Source: Ligustrum vulgare
Taxonomy: Eukaryota > Streptophyta > Magnoliopsida > Lamiales > Oleaceae
Reading direction: 5' to 3'
Length of the DNA: 64,000 bases
NCBI GenBank assembly: GCA_963555705.1
Contig: OY743189.1
Location: forward strand, 7,457,501 to 7,521,500
Position 1 is the first letter of the stretch, and each line of letters opens with the position of its first letter. Shown here piece after piece: positions 33,595-45,949 of the stretch. The position numbers and the translations under genes are program-made. The notes below the pieces were generated by a model, which was not told the DNA's origin, searched no databases, and saw only the letters and a program-made list of their open reading frames with translations.

Positions 33595-35627
33595 CATGGT
33601 GGTGTGATTCGTTGAATTGGAATCATTGTTTGAACTCGTTGGACGAGTTCGTGAATTCGTGTTGCTGCATTGCTGCACGTGGTGTGAAAGTTTAAAATCT
33701 TCGATTAATACGGACTCAAATTGGTCCGTTATGGTAAATTTGCTGAAGCATTTAAATTTATGTACTAGAAGGTCATCGTGTGGGGGTGACCATTAGGTTT
33801 GCATTTTCTTGCTGCTAGATATAGGATTTTATGTACCAATGTGTTAATTTTCTTTGTGAATTTTTTTTCCGATATGCAATTATTTTTCAGAGTATATTTC
33901 TTTGTGAAATTGAGAACTTTCTATGTGACATTATATTTGCATAAATTTCTTTGTGATATTGGTTTTCTAAATGCAACTATAATTGAATTTAAATTTCTTT
34001 GTGAAATCATGTTTCAAGTTTCTGCTTGAAATTTATGTGTAATTTTCTTTGTGAAATTGTTAAGTTTCTTTGTGAAATTTATGTGGTTAATTGTTTTGTG
34101 AAATTATGTGTTATCTTCTATGTGCTATCAATGTTGGAAATAAAGTTCATGTTCAGTGTACCTTAAAATTGCTCTTGATATTTTGTTGCTAATTAAAAGC
34201 ATTTGTTTTTTTCAAAATTATTGACCTTGACCTTTGTGATCTATTAGGCGACTCTATTTGATACTTACTTTGTGTGTCTTATTTACTTGCAATACTTTGC
34301 TTATGTGAAATTGTGATTTGCATGGGTAAGAGTCTTCTTGAGTTCAATGTGGTCCATTTAGTGTCTTATGCATTTCTTTGTGAAAATGACGATACTTTTG
34401 TTTTAAGGGATCTTTTTTTTTTTTTTTTTTTTTTTTATGAAAAATTGGGATTTTTTTTGGTAAGGCAACAAAAGTTTGGAAAGTATTCTTTGTATTAGTT
34501 GAAAAGAATACATTTTTTTAGGGGCAAATTTTTTTTAAGCGGTTGTTTACACTTTTTCTTGAAATTCCAACTGTTGTTACTAGTGTATTGTGTGCATCTG
34601 ATTGGTTTTACCCCCTTTGCATGTGTGATCAATTGATTTGGTTGCATTTTTATGTTGTATTTCATTTGCGTTGATTTGAACATGTGCATGAATTTGATAG
34701 TGATATGTTATTTATATGTAACATTGTTATGTGTATGGTGGTTGGGGTTGGTGTGAGATTTTCACACTATGCGTGTTCTCACTATAGATATCAGATGTGT
34801 TCGCTTGGGTGGGATGGGTATTCAGTAGTTGTGTTAGATGTGATGGGTAGCTGGTAATGATGGATTAGATGCCTAAGAGTGTATTTGGTGACATATTGGG
34901 GAATGTATATTTTGACATGTAGATCAAGAGAGGTGAGGTTGTCAAATGTCTTGTTAAACTCTATCAGTGAGGATCTCGATTAGGTGGAGGAAGCTCCTAT
35001 TATCTCTGAGGTGGAGATTCGAGGTTTGTCTTCTTCTGAGTGAGAAGTGAAGTTGTGATAGAGGTACATCCGTTTTCTTTGGATCTTTAGTAGTTTACCA
35101 GTTAGGTGTGATTATTGGGTAATCTAGTGAGCGTTGATGCGATGAGAGGAAAGCTACATCAGTTTTGAAGTGGGTGATTGTGGTTATATCTTTTCTTGGG
35201 AGTCATTTGCATCCATTACATGTGTTGACCTTGTTTGATTAACTCAATGTTAATGTTAGGTTCTTTATGCGAACTTGGTGAAAAGATTTGAAGTTTTCCC
35301 TTTGATGTGTTCTCATTGCATGTGTAGAGTCACTTATAACTTCGTGTTATTATATGCTCTTGATTGACTCATGTGGAAATGTAATGTGTTTACTTTTTTG
35401 TTACTTGCTAATGTGATATAAATGCATAATTTGGCTCACTATGTTTTAGTTTGTACTTGAATTTTACCTTGGCCCTCGATGATTACTATTAGCAGGTATG
35501 GCATATGTTTCTAACTTGAAACATTGGTAAAGGTATGATGAGTTCTAATTTGTTTGGAACTATTTTGTGCAACTAATAAACTTTGTGTTTTGGTGTTGCA
35601 AGTTTGTTTGGAACCAAGGTGGAGGTT

Positions 35628-36637
35628 TGTTGGGTATTTTTGTTCCAATCAAACCTCGAGGTGATGATGAAACATCGTGTCGAATTAATTATGCATCGTG
35701 GATCTTTTGGCCAATAATCGAAGATAATAGTATTGCCAAATCTCACAAATTAGGCATCCCACTTACAAGATGGGCTAAGGGATTAGCTTCCCACTCCGAC
35801 ATTTTAATTGAGTCTCGATACTGTTGCTCGATGGGTAGGCTTTGGTGATTAACCAACTTAATTAGGGCTCCCCTACTTAACCTAATTAAGTGCTAAACCT
35901 ATATCTACCCACACCCAATCCTCGGCTAATTAGAACACTTGGCATCCTCTCTTTTCTTGGTGAAAAGCGGTCGGCTCTCCCTTTCCCATCCTCTCTCCGT
36001 GACTGGAAGCATGCCTCTGATTCTTAGTGAACCACTAACCTGTGAGCCTCGTTGTGTTGGATCTTCCTGGATTATGTTCTCTTGTGTCCTGGGTCTTTGC
36101 CTTGGTTCTGTCATCCCTTCGTGTGGCTTTTGACTGTGAACCATTTAAAGTCGATGACCCCTTTTCCTGATGACCGTGTTCTTGCTGTGAGCCACTTGTT
36201 TAGTTCTTGTTGTGGCCTGTTCTTCGGCCTGTTGTGCTGCCTCTGGTTCGGTTCTTGTTGTGAGCTTTGTGTGGTTCTTGCTGTGACCCGTTCCTGTTGT
36301 GGTCCTATTGTGCAGCCTCTGGTTTGGTCCTGTTGTTGTCCTATTGTGCAGCCTCTGTTCGATTGTGGTTGGGTGTGAAGGCAGTGGGTTTGGCCGTGTT
36401 GGGTGTTGTCTAGAAGTGTTCTCTAGTCGTGTTTTAGTGGTGTTACCATTGTTGAGATTTGGACAGAATCTGCACCCTCGATTTACACCTTTCAATCGGT
36501 AATTTTGTTCAATTGAGGGAGTTTTCATTACTTCGTTTAATTGCTTATTATTTTGATTCAATTATTTTGTCAATCTATATTGGTTATCCGCTGTCTAACT
36601 CGTTTTACTTTGTATTTTGTGAGATATATTCATCACA
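35628..36637 (+). repeat. LTR B (1010 bp)
   Basis: Starts TGTTGGGTATTTTTG and ends ATTCATCACA. It is homologous to LTR A over its whole length except for the extra stretch at about 35850-35940 that LTR A has lost. Confidence 0.78.
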
Positions 36638-37397
36638 AGTATCATTTTATTAATCAGGTCTTGTAAACCAATCATATATGTCAAAGTCTAGGCATCGATA
36701 AACATTGAGCTAGGATTTATAATTATTCAAAAGAAAGCACTTAAGTAGTTATTGATCTACTTGTTATTCAAGACGATGATTCTCGACACGGATTCATGTT
36801 CTCTACTCCCCTTATTTTCAAACTCCCTACTCACCAAGATATTTGATAAATTAAATTGATCTCACCCATTAGTGAATCAAATAACCTTCCAAGTCTTGAA
36901 AAGATATTTACATTTCTATCAAGAGATTTAAATGAAATATCTGACAATAAATGGAATTTAAATTCCTCGCATGGTCATTTTATAGAATTGTGCTACTTTG
37001 AGACCCATTATAATTAGATTATTTGAGATAGTGTATTTTGGAATAGTGGTTTTTTGAATAATATGTGAATAAAAATCTAGACAGGAAAAAATGTATTAGA
37101 AAATGTGTGGTTGAAAGTAAAAGAGAGAAGAAATGTATGAAATTATAATGTGGCTCAAACAATACAAATTTGACACTTTTTTTTTCTTGATTTATGCTAG
37201 CTTGGAAATCAAAGTCTCGGATATAGTTTATTTATATATCAAATCAAATATAAAGATACGAGGACTTGGAACCTTACCTCTAAAAAGAAACTTAAAATTA
37301 AGTAATCAAAACATCATATAAACAAAGCAACTTCCTAATCCAACTAATTAGCAATGACAAATTAATAGGACTCACAATCCTATCAATTAAAAACAAC
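36638..37397. other. Non-coding stretch
   Basis: No gene is visible. AATGTGTGGTTGAAAGTAAAAG near 37099 again resembles the Tourist interior, without clear ends. Confidence 0.5.
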
Positions 37398-37783
37398 TTT
37401 TATAGAGGATTCAAGGAGATAATTGACCATCAATTTCAACCAATACTATTCATGAATAGTAAAGAAAACAACTTTTCATTTTCCTTGCCCGCCAACTTCA
37501 TCAAACAAAAAATAATGGCACTATTATTCATCATTTTACTGTTGTCTCCACCCTCCACCATTCTTTGTTTCAATTGGGCACTTATTATTTCTCCACTAGG
37601 CACTCCCAACCATTCTTTGTCTTATCTTTTGTTTGATAAAAGTAAAAGGATGAATAGTAGTGCCATTATCTTTTGTTTGATAAAGTTGGCGGGCAAGGAA
37701 AATGAAAAAAATGTTTTCTTAACTATTCATGAATAGTATTGGCAGAAATTGACGGACGATTGTCTCCTTGGATCCTCTATAAA
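37398..37783. repeat. Long inverted repeat: 143-bp arms, 100-bp spacer
   Basis: The arms 37398-37540 and 37641-37783 are inverse copies with only scattered mismatches (outer ends TTTATAGAGGAT and ATCCTCTATAAA). The shared core reads CTTGCCCGCCAACTT. The spacer repeats TCTTTTGTTTGATAAA, which also occurs in the right arm. Transcribed, this would form a long near-perfect hairpin. It could be a fold-back MITE or an inverted duplication in an LTR promoter region; no clear target duplication was found. Confidence 0.88.
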
Positions 37784-38148
37784 TTGAGGAGAAATCGTAG
37801 CGAATTATTTGTGCTCTTGGAGGGTGCCATATTGTGACCAAAGAGAGGGGGAAAATTGATGAGCTCTGTCTTTATAATTTCTTGTGGATAATTCAAGGGT
37901 TAGAAACTTGTGGGTAGACAGTTGCTCTTTATTTGTATTAGTATTTTCTCTGTGATCTGTGGATTGAGTTGATGAGTGAAAGTCTATATATTTATAACAA
38001 TTTAATATATAGTGAAAGGTTTTAGTGATGGTCCGTGGACGTAGACAATTTGCCAAACCACGTAATTTTTTGTGTTTATATTTATTTTCATGTTTGCTTA
38101 TTTTTACTTTCAACATCCAAAAATTCTGTGGGTAAATTAAAAGGGGAA
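37784..38148 (+). repeat. Possible 3' part of a copia LTR
   Basis: TATAAATTGAGGAG (37778-37791) could serve as a TATA box. GATGGTCCGTGGACGTAGAC at about 38027, then AACCACGTAATTTT and a terminal CCCAACA at 38148, are phrases common near the 3' end of plant copia LTRs. No LTR start or internal domain was found. Confidence 0.4.
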
Positions 38149-38249
38149 TTGACGTGAAATTCCCAACACTTCAACGTAACAAAATTTTAAATTTATCAAC
38201 AAAAAGAATTGAATGAAAAGCACCGAACACAAAAATTTAGAATTTGTTA

Positions 38250-40244
38250 TTGGCAAATCCCGTTTTATTCATTCGAGCTTCATCCTTCCGTATCCCCTCG
38301 GACTCTTGCAGCAAACTTTATGATTTTATTTTCTTTGTACCCAGTATTCGCAAGCCAGTGAGCCAGCCTGTTAGCTAATTTACTCCAAATGTGAGTGAAA
38401 ATGATATTTTTGTTGAGTTTGTAATGAATGATGATTTCTAAAATAAGCCAAGTCTTCCATGAACCTTTATCTTTCTTGTTGATAAGTTGATTGGAGTCAG
38501 ATTCAATCCCAACCTAGATAAGAATAATGCCGTTTATGACAAATCTATATGCCTTTGGCAATAGATCTTAGTTCAGCCTCCAAAATGGTTACTTCACCAT
38601 AATAATCCCAGAATTCGGTAATTATATCACCTTTGTGATTACTGATTACTCCAAGGATGGGATATTATATCATAAACCAACATATGATATTACTGAGGAG
38701 TCTATTGATTCTCAAAATCAACTTTTTAATACTCATGACCATTCCCTGATGTTTTTCCAGATTTCTTTCCAGCCACAGGTACCAAAATGCAATGAGAGGA
38801 ATAATAGCTAGCCTGAATGTTCTTATTCGCCACATTTGCTTGCGCAAATTTCCAATGTTGAAACAGAATTACAGGTCTGCTGAATAGATTATACTGTACT
38901 CCATAAGATTGAGATAAATATTTCCAAACCCCTTAGGCCATTTTACCATTTATCAGAACATGTTCCATGGTCTCCTCACTCAGACCACATTAGCATTTAT
39001 ATGACATTTGTAATCCAATTTTTATTTTCAGAATCTCATAAGTAGGTAAAAAATTATGCCAAACCTTCCAGTTGAGAATTGAGATTTTAAGAGGAATGGC
39101 CTGCTTCCATCTTTGTTTATATGATGACTGGAGGTTATTTTTCAATCTAAAGTTCTCCCAGCAGGTTTGGATTGTGAAGGCACCTGAAGTCTGATTCCAC
39201 AAAATTTTATCAGGTATGTCCTTATGATGAATTTGCAAAATCTCTGAAATTCTAGAGAGGTTTTGTACGTTCCATTGTAATGCTTGGATTGCAGGAGTGT
39301 ATAGTTCCAGACGGCAACCACCTGTCAAACTAGAAGGATAAGTGCCCCCTTCCATTTTTCCATGCTATGTTCGATTCAACCAAGTTTCTTATAGAAAGTA
39401 GTCTTCTTGAGACAGGAGAATCTTTTTGTTTTAACTGGACCATTGTGGGATGAATATTTTGCAGTACTTAGATTTAATGTCCCAACTACAGAGTGATTCG
39501 TGAGATCTAAACTTCCACCAATGTTTGCACTCAAATGCCTTGTTTATCTCAGTTAATTTTCTGCAATCTACACCTCCTTCCAGGTAGGGCAAACACATCA
39601 TATTCCAAGATGCCTAGTGTACGTGTTTACTTGAGTCATTATCCCCCCAAAATAAGAGTTAAACAATCTTTCAATTCTAGTGAGTACAGCAACTGAAGGA
39701 TCCATCACTTGTAGGAGGAAAACAGGCATAGATTTTATCAAAATGAGATTACCCCCTGCTGATGGAAATTTATTATCCCATCCCTTGTGTCTCATTTTTA
39801 CGAATTAGGCTATCATAGAGAATAGCCCTTTTATGTCCTTTGAAAAGAGGAGCTCCAAGGTAGTTGATAGGCATGTTAAAACTTTGAAACTCGGTCCATT
39901 CTTGGAGTTTATTTCTGATACCTTCTTTACTCACAGTGAAGGAGCTCTTTTATATATTAGATGATTGAACGGATGCTACAAAATAGTTCTTAAGAAACTT
40001 CAAGATCTTCTCAATGGAAGCCTTCTTACCATTAGTAAAAATTATGAAATCATTAGCAAAGGAAAGATGAGATACCAGGATGATTCCACCATAATAAATA
40101 GATGATGAAGACCTCTTTAAATGCACTCAGCCATTATGATAAACATGGATGGGATATTTGATCCCCTTGTCTCAGGCCCTGTACAAAATTGACACATGAT
40201 CCTTTTAATAGAACACTCCAAGTGTGCTAATGTAAAATTTACTC
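38250..40244 (-). pseudogene. L1-type LINE: RT, zinc-binding and RNase H-like domains
   Basis: The - strand carries the C-terminal half of a LINE polyprotein in order. A reverse transcriptase fragment (LAHLECSIKRI, a degraded RQGDPLSP region, then SHLSFANDFIIFTNGKK where the catalytic FADD motif has become FAND) comes first. Next are NKLQEWTEFQSFNMPINYLG, then GWDNKFPSAGGNLILIKSMPV, the RT zinc-binding region (LWNQTSGAFTIQTCWENFR), and IIPLIAFWYLWLERNLEKH. The RNase H-like domain follows (EVTILEAELRSIAKG, then ANRLAHWLANTGY). Multiple stops and shifts show it is dead. It is 5'-truncated where the gypsy LTR begins at 40245. Confidence 0.85.
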
Positions 40245-40815
40245 TGTTACGACCACGCCTAAGTAACCTTGACATGTCACCTATGGGAGTCCACATGAGA
40301 CCCATTGGCTGTCAACTATGCTTAGGACTCTGGAAGTTACTGTATTGCCAAGGTGAAATATTGTTCGAACTCCTTATAGCTGCCAGCTTATTTTGATTTG
40401 ATGGCCGTCACTCCCCTAAGATGGGTAGTAATGATTATGACCAAACAAATGGTTTACCTCTCCAACGGTTGGGAACTTAGACACGTGTAAAGCATAACAC
40501 GTGTCACCACCCAGGATATTTATTTCCACCATAAATAGACTACACCTGCCTCCAAGAAAAAGGTTAAAAATTCTATACTCAAACTCAATATATAATCTCA
40601 CTCCCTTTTCTCTCTTTTACACACTTCTATTTCCCACATCTGAATTACATTTTTCTCCTAATGGGTTCTGACTTGAACATCAGAGTGCAAACGGGAGCCA
40701 CCTTGCCCCCCTTTGCATACTGACGATTAGTTCAAGTGTGCAAGAAGTTCAAGTATTCAAGAGGGAGTAGTTGAGACATGTTGATCCAAAGTCCCACCAA
40801 ATTTTATAGTCAACA
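40245..40815 (+). repeat. 5' LTR of Ty3/gypsy (Tat-type) element
   Basis: Starts TGTTACGACC and ends AGTCAACA, three bases before TGGGACCGTCTATGGG, which stands where Tat-type elements keep their primer-binding site. The stretch from about 40300 is repeated at 47310-47940. Compared with that copy it has lost about 115 bp near 40385. Confidence 0.72.
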
Positions 40816-41139
40816 TTTTGGGACCGTCTATGGGAAACCACACTTCTAACTACGAAAAATCACGTGGTAAAAAGCTATCAAGAACCTTGAAAAAGGTGGA
40901 AAACCTCTTGAAAAAAAAAATGAAAAAGGAACTATATGAACCTTGAACAAAGTTAAGAAACCTCTTGAAAAGGCGAGTTACACTTGTGAGACCGTGAAAA
41001 AAGCTAAAAACTTTGAAATATAAGTTTATTGATCCTTGAAAAAGGCTAAATTTGAAATACAAGTTTCCCCACCTTGAAAAAGGACAGCTCCTAAATCACT
41101 ACAACTGTGAATGAAAGTGATAATGATGTTAGCCCCCAG

Positions 41140-42760
41140 AGAACCGAGGAGGAACAATATGACATCAATGGAGAGATACACAAACGCTCAGTCTCAAAAT
41201 GTCAATGAGGAGGTTCCTTAACCTAACCCTCCTTGTGGGCACCGGAGTAGGCGTATGCTAAGGGACATGACGTGCATGGCTACTAAAATGTTGGAAACGT
41301 AAAAACAACAGATTGAGCAAACTGCTGCCATGAATGCTTATATGACAAGGGGATATGCGACGAACGAGCTTGTAACACCATCGCATTACCTTCAAACTCA
41401 ACCAAATTACTCACCATCCAATGCAGGAACCACCTCACACTATTACAATGTACCTCCAGGGTATGCCTAGGTGAATTCCATGCATCCTCAGGTAGGGGAC
41501 TCTAAATACGAAGTGCTAAAAAAGCACAGTTCCCCTGAATATTGTAGGGAAGTTTCCCCATCAAGGTCTGGTAGTGTATTCAGCTGGATAGGTGGGATAT
41601 GGCTTAGAAATAGACGAGGGAGAGGGGTGGAAGATGCCCATCCGCCATCCCCAAGCGCCAACGCTTAAGAATAAGCTAGAGCGAAGGGTTGAAGAAGTCC
41701 ATTCGCAGGTTCACATGCCTAGAAATAGGTCCGGAAGGGAAGCTGAAGAAGCTTACCCGCCAACTCAAGAGCCTAGGAATAGGCGGGAGGGAAGAGCACC
41801 AAAAGCTCACTCCCAAACACAGGGTAACCATCCGGAGCAACCTATGGGCGTTACCATGGTAATATCGGACCATGATGAAAAAAATAATGAACTCTTGTCG
41901 TACGAAATAGATGACGATGAGGAAATAAGCCCCTTCTACTGACTTTGAAATGTCGGAGATAATAAAGTACTCCTGGAGAAGTGACCCTGATGATCACCTT
42001 CTAAACTACTGTGCCAGCATGAAGATGGCAGGAGCTAGTCCGACGTTGAAGTGCAAAGCTTTTACCTTGGCACTTGAAGGGAGTGCTATATGATGGCAAA
42101 AAAAAAAAAAAAAAAAACTTCCACTTGGCAGCATCCACAATTGGAGAAACCTAAAAGTAGCCTTTAAGAATGACTTTGTGTCCTCTCGGCCAGGACAACT
42201 CCTACTCCTACTCCAATGCATGCAAGACCTAAGACAAGAGAGAAATGAATCTTTAAAAGGTTATTTAGCCCGATTCACTGAGGAAATGCACAACTGTGAA
42301 AATATCACAGAAGCATAAATGTTCTCCGCCCTAAAGGGGGCTTGGACATGACAACCATGTTTTGGAGATATGTGCAAAGTCGTAAACCAAGGGATTATAA
42401 TGCACTTGTAGACTAGATGAAGGACGAAATCATCTCGAAAGAGATGGTGAGGGCTAGAGATAGCCATCCTCAAGAGCGATATAACACCGGGTATTTGTCC
42501 AGAGTAAACCCAGCCACTGGGGAAATAAAAACCAGACCGAAAATCGCCGAGGAGGTGGTTCATGCCGGTTCCTTGGGTTTGGATCTAGCTACATAGCCAA
42601 AATTACGGAGGCTATCCTCAACATACACTCCGATTTGCCATAAATAAAACCCCTTAGCGCTCCGGAAGGAGTTGGTGCTAGTCGAGGTGATAAGCATCTC
42701 ATGATTGGGGCATACTGTGCATACCACCGATTTTATGGACACGCGATGGAGGATTGTATG
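41140..42760 (+). pseudogene. Gypsy (Tat) Gag, broken
   Basis: The capsid domain reads WRSDPDDHLLNYCASMKMAG, then LKCKAFTLALEGSA, a break at an A-run (42098-42117), IGNWRNLKVAFKNDFVSSRP, and CMQDLRQERNESLKGYLARF. An N-terminal Arg/Pro-rich segment (41480-41930) precedes it. A knuckle-like YCAYHRFYGHAMEDC near 42705-42750 matches the Cx3H...HxxxxC form of Tat Gag proteins. At least six stops or shifts occur. Confidence 0.78.
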
Positions 42761-43302
42761 GATGTTCAAATGTTGGAAGACAAAGGGCCAACAAGAGGAA
42801 AAGAGGCAGTGGGACCTCGAACAGGGGAAAACCCAACAGGTTGAATGATACGAGGTTCAACCGAATTGAAAGAAGGGATAACAAGCGATATCCCCCAAGG
42901 GGAGGAAATAAGAATCTCCGCATGGAGCAATGTCAAGACAAAAATAAGGCCCCAATACCTGATAGAAATATCATTGACTTGCCTCCCCCACCTACCGACC
43001 CGCCAATATGCGAGATTGATACCATCTTTGGGGGACCACACCCAGGAGGAAGCACAAACAATTCCCAGAAAAGGTACATTAGAGAGGCAAAATGAGCCTA
43101 CCAATGTGAATTATTATATCAATTCACACCCTGCTGGGGCTTCATGAACGGAGCATATCACTTTCACATTGGATGATGCAATCATGGTGCACTTCCCGCA
43201 TAATGATGCACTGGTAATCCGCGTGGTGGCAGCTAGAATGGCTTAAATAGAATGTTGGTCGATGATGTAGCCTCAGTAAATGTGATTTAAGAGGTCACCT
43301 AT

Positions 43303-43972
43303 GACAAAATGGGCGTTAATACTCCGCTCACCCCAGTTTCGGACCCCATTTACAACTTTATCGGGGACTATTTCACTCCAAGAGGATCTATAATCCTCAT
43401 GACGGAGGTGGGACAAGCCTCCACTATTTCACGAATACCACTGGAATTCTTGATAGTGGACAAAAGTTCGTCCCATCATGGCCCCATTGAGAGACCAGGT
43501 CTCATCGACCTCGGAGCTGTCACCCACACGAAGTACACATTTATGAAATTTCAAACAGAAAATGGGTATTAATACTCCACTCACCTCAGTTCCGAAACCC
43601 ATTTACATCTTCACCGAGGGCTATTTCATTCCAAGAGGATCTATAATCCTCATGATGGAGATGGGACAAGCCCCCACTATTTCGCGAATACCAATGGAAT
43701 TCTTGATAGTGGACAAAAGTTCATCCTATCATGGCTCCATTGGGAGACCGTGTCTCATCGACTTTGGAGTTGTCACCCATACGAAGTACACGTGTATGAA
43801 ATTTCAAACAGATAATGGCGTGGCCACTATCAGAGGAAGCCAGATCGAATCCAGGTCATATTACACGAATGCAATCAGAAAGTTTCAAGATTGGACTATG
43901 AATATGATTAGTGATGTAGCAATGACCGACGTAGCTTTATACCGTGAAAAATGGGTCCTGAACTTATGGTAG
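43303..43972 (+). pseudogene. Gypsy protease-RT linker, internally duplicated
   Basis: The end of the protease/linker region appears twice in tandem. Both copies read INTPLT or VNTPLT, then YFxPRGSIILM and a degraded GRPxLIDxGxVTHTKYT motif, the equivalent of the ILGRPWL motif in related polyproteins. Only the second copy continues into GVATIRGSQIESRSYYTNA, the normal continuation. The active-site triad lies upstream and was not identified. Confidence 0.75.
43306..43811. repeat. 253-bp tandem duplication in gypsy pol
   Basis: AAAATGGG starts both copies (43306 and 43559). The copies differ at many scattered positions, so the duplication is not recent. Confidence 0.9.
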
Positions 43973-44079
43973 ACATGGATGTCACTATCATAGAAGGAGA
44001 GGATCTAATGGATTTGGATATTTGAATGATCGGTGCAGATTGACAAACCGTCCCTGCTGAAAAGTTGGAACGTTTCTCA

Positions 44080-44870
44080 GTCGATCCTTTCGACCCCATG
44101 AAGGAATTGCAAATTGGTCGAGACTCAACTTGTGAGTTTAAGGAACAATTGAAAAGTTTCCTTTTCCAAAACCTTGACGTGTTTGTATAAAAGCACAATA
44201 ACATGGTGGACATAGACCCAATAGTGGCCTATCGTAGGCTCCAGATTGATCCAAATCACCTCGAACATAGGTATAGAAAAGGCTTATGAGTCTGGAGGAA
44301 GCTGAGGGTATGCATCTATTTTTCGAACTTAAATCAAGCATGCCTAAAAGACTATTTTTCTCTACCCCAGGTCGATCAACTAGTTGACTCTGCTATAGGG
44401 CATGAAGTTTTGAGCTTCAGGATGCATATTCTGGTTACAACCAAATTCCCATGCAAAAATTTGATGAGGAACACACTTCCTTTATCACGGATAGGGGACT
44501 CTACTACTACAGGGCCATGCCCTTCAGATTGAAAAATGCCGGAGCAACCTATCAAAGGTTAGTAAATCAGATATTTGCAAAGCAGCTCGAAAATACTATG
44601 GAGGTATACGTAGATGACATGATAGTAAAAATTATGGTAGCATCAAAACATGTTGAGCACTTAGAGGAGACCTTCAATATACTAAGAAAGTATAGGGTAA
44701 AGCTCAACCCACTAAAACGTGCTTTTGGAGTCGGATCTGGAAAATTCCTTGGGTGCATGGTAAATAGCGGAGGAATACAAACCAATCCTGATAAGATCAA
44801 ATCTCTACTTGAGATGCACTCTCCTAGGAATCCCAAAGAAGTGGAAAGCTTAACTGGGTGAGTGGTGGAA
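44080..44870 (+). pseudogene. Gypsy (Tat) reverse transcriptase, broken
   Basis: The fingers region is degraded (SNLNQACLKDYFSLPQVDQL, with several stops upstream). The palm is open from 44451: EEHTSFITDRGLYYYRAMPF, LKNAGATYQRLVNQIFAKQL, then the catalytic VYVDDMIVK (about 44603-44629), KLNPLKRAFGVGSGKFLGCM, and PRNPKEVESLTG. A frameshift near 44420 separates the two parts. The YVDD core is retained. Confidence 0.88.
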
Positions 44871-44874
44871 TTAA

Positions 44875-45444
44875 GATGGTTTGTCTCCAAATCTACTGAT
44901 AAATACCTTCCTTTCTTTAAGGTCCTCATGGGAGGAAAAATGCTCAAGTGGCACCTGAATGTGAACAAGCATTCATGGAGTTAAAGGCGTTCTTGGGACA
45001 AGCCCTGCTATTGTCGAAGCCTAAGGCCAGAGAGCTATTGTTCTCTACTTGACTGTCTCTAAAGAAGCTGCGAGCGCTGTGTTAATCAGAGAAGAAAAGG
45101 GGAGTCAACTCCTACTATACTATGTAAGCAAGGCTCTCTTGGATGCTGAAACACGCTATTCTGAAATGGAGAAACTCACCTTGGCATTGATCACGACAGT
45201 CTGTAAGCTCTGACCATGCTTTTAGTCACATTCAATCCAAGTACTTACTAACTTCTCCATGAGGCAGGTTTTCCAGAAGCCAGACACATCTGGGAGGTTA
45301 ATGAAATGGGTTGTGGAAGTTAGCCAATATGACCTTCAGTTCATGCCACGAACGCCCATAAAGGGCCAAGAATGGGTAGATTTCATAGCTGAGTTTACAC
45401 TTCCACCCGAGGTGGAAATGAATGAGAATACTAGGGAATCCTAG
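44875..45444 (+). pseudogene. Gypsy RNase H (first, pol type), broken
   Basis: Shifted frames give EQAFMELKAFLGQ, VSKEAASAVLIREEKGSQ, YYVSKALLDAETRYSEMEKL and LMKWVVEVSQYDLQFMPRTP, then FIAEFTLP: the usual order of the gypsy RT-RNase H domain. Stops occur near 45053 and 45214. Confidence 0.8.
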
Positions 45445-45446
45445 GA

Positions 45447-45885
45447 ATGGGGCCTACTCGTCATGGGTCTTCTGTTGAAGGGATATCTGGTGCAGGTGTG
45501 ATACTTGTAAGCCTTGAAGGGCACAAATTATACAGCATTGTACGCTTTGGCTTCTTGGATTCCAACAATGTAGCAGAGTATGAAGCTCTTCTGGTAGGAC
45601 TAAAGCTAGCAACAACTTTGAAAATCAAGGTACCAACGGCGAACAGCGATTCCCAGCTCGTTGTGAGCCAAGTCAGAGGACAATTTTTTCGTGGAGGAAC
45701 CCAGCATGGTAGCATACTTGAGAAAGGTAAAAGATTTGGTGGCTTGCTTTGAAAAATTTAAGTTAATTCACATACACCGGTCTGAAAACACAAACATGGA
45801 TGCCTTGTCAAAATTGGCAAGTAGCAAACACGTCAAACTCCTGAATGTAGTGCCTATTGAGCATCTGCCGGTCTTATTTAATTGA
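45447..45885 (+). pseudogene. Second, archaeal-type RNase H (aRNH) of the Tat element
   Basis: After the first RNase H comes a second one: GISGAGVILVSLEGHKLYSI, RFGFLDSNNVAEYEALLVGL, NSDSQLVVSQVRGQFF, then, in the next frame, MVAYLRKVKDLVACFEKF and HRSENTNMDALSKLAS. The NxAEYEAL, SDSQLV and ENxxxDALSKLAS motifs are characteristic of the additional RNase H of Tat-group elements. A frameshift near 45690 splits it. Confidence 0.83.
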
Positions 45886-45949
45886 GCCTGGAGCAGAAAT
45901 TTTTGCAATAGAAGACAAGGGTTCATGGATGACTCTTATCAATGGTTAC

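Larger units (their letters stand above)
32130..36637 (+). mobile_element. Non-coding LTR retrotransposon, partial tandem (internal-LTR-internal-LTR)
   Basis: Two direct copies of a block lie at 32130-33579 and 35094-36637. Each holds the 3' end of an internal region, a polypurine-like tract (AAGGTGGAGATT) and an LTR starting TGTTGGGTATTT. Between them lies a PBS and about 2 kb of internal sequence without any gag or pol. The left LTR of the first unit is missing. The arrangement is that of a large non-autonomous element left as a tandem by recombination between LTRs, and truncated at 32130. Confidence 0.75.

Noticed and set aside
37452..37736. A 94-codon secreted-like protein in the inverted repeat
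   Set aside because: The frame spans both arms of the inverted repeat and the spacer; ends of the translation mirror each other in nucleotide sequence, and no family is recognised.
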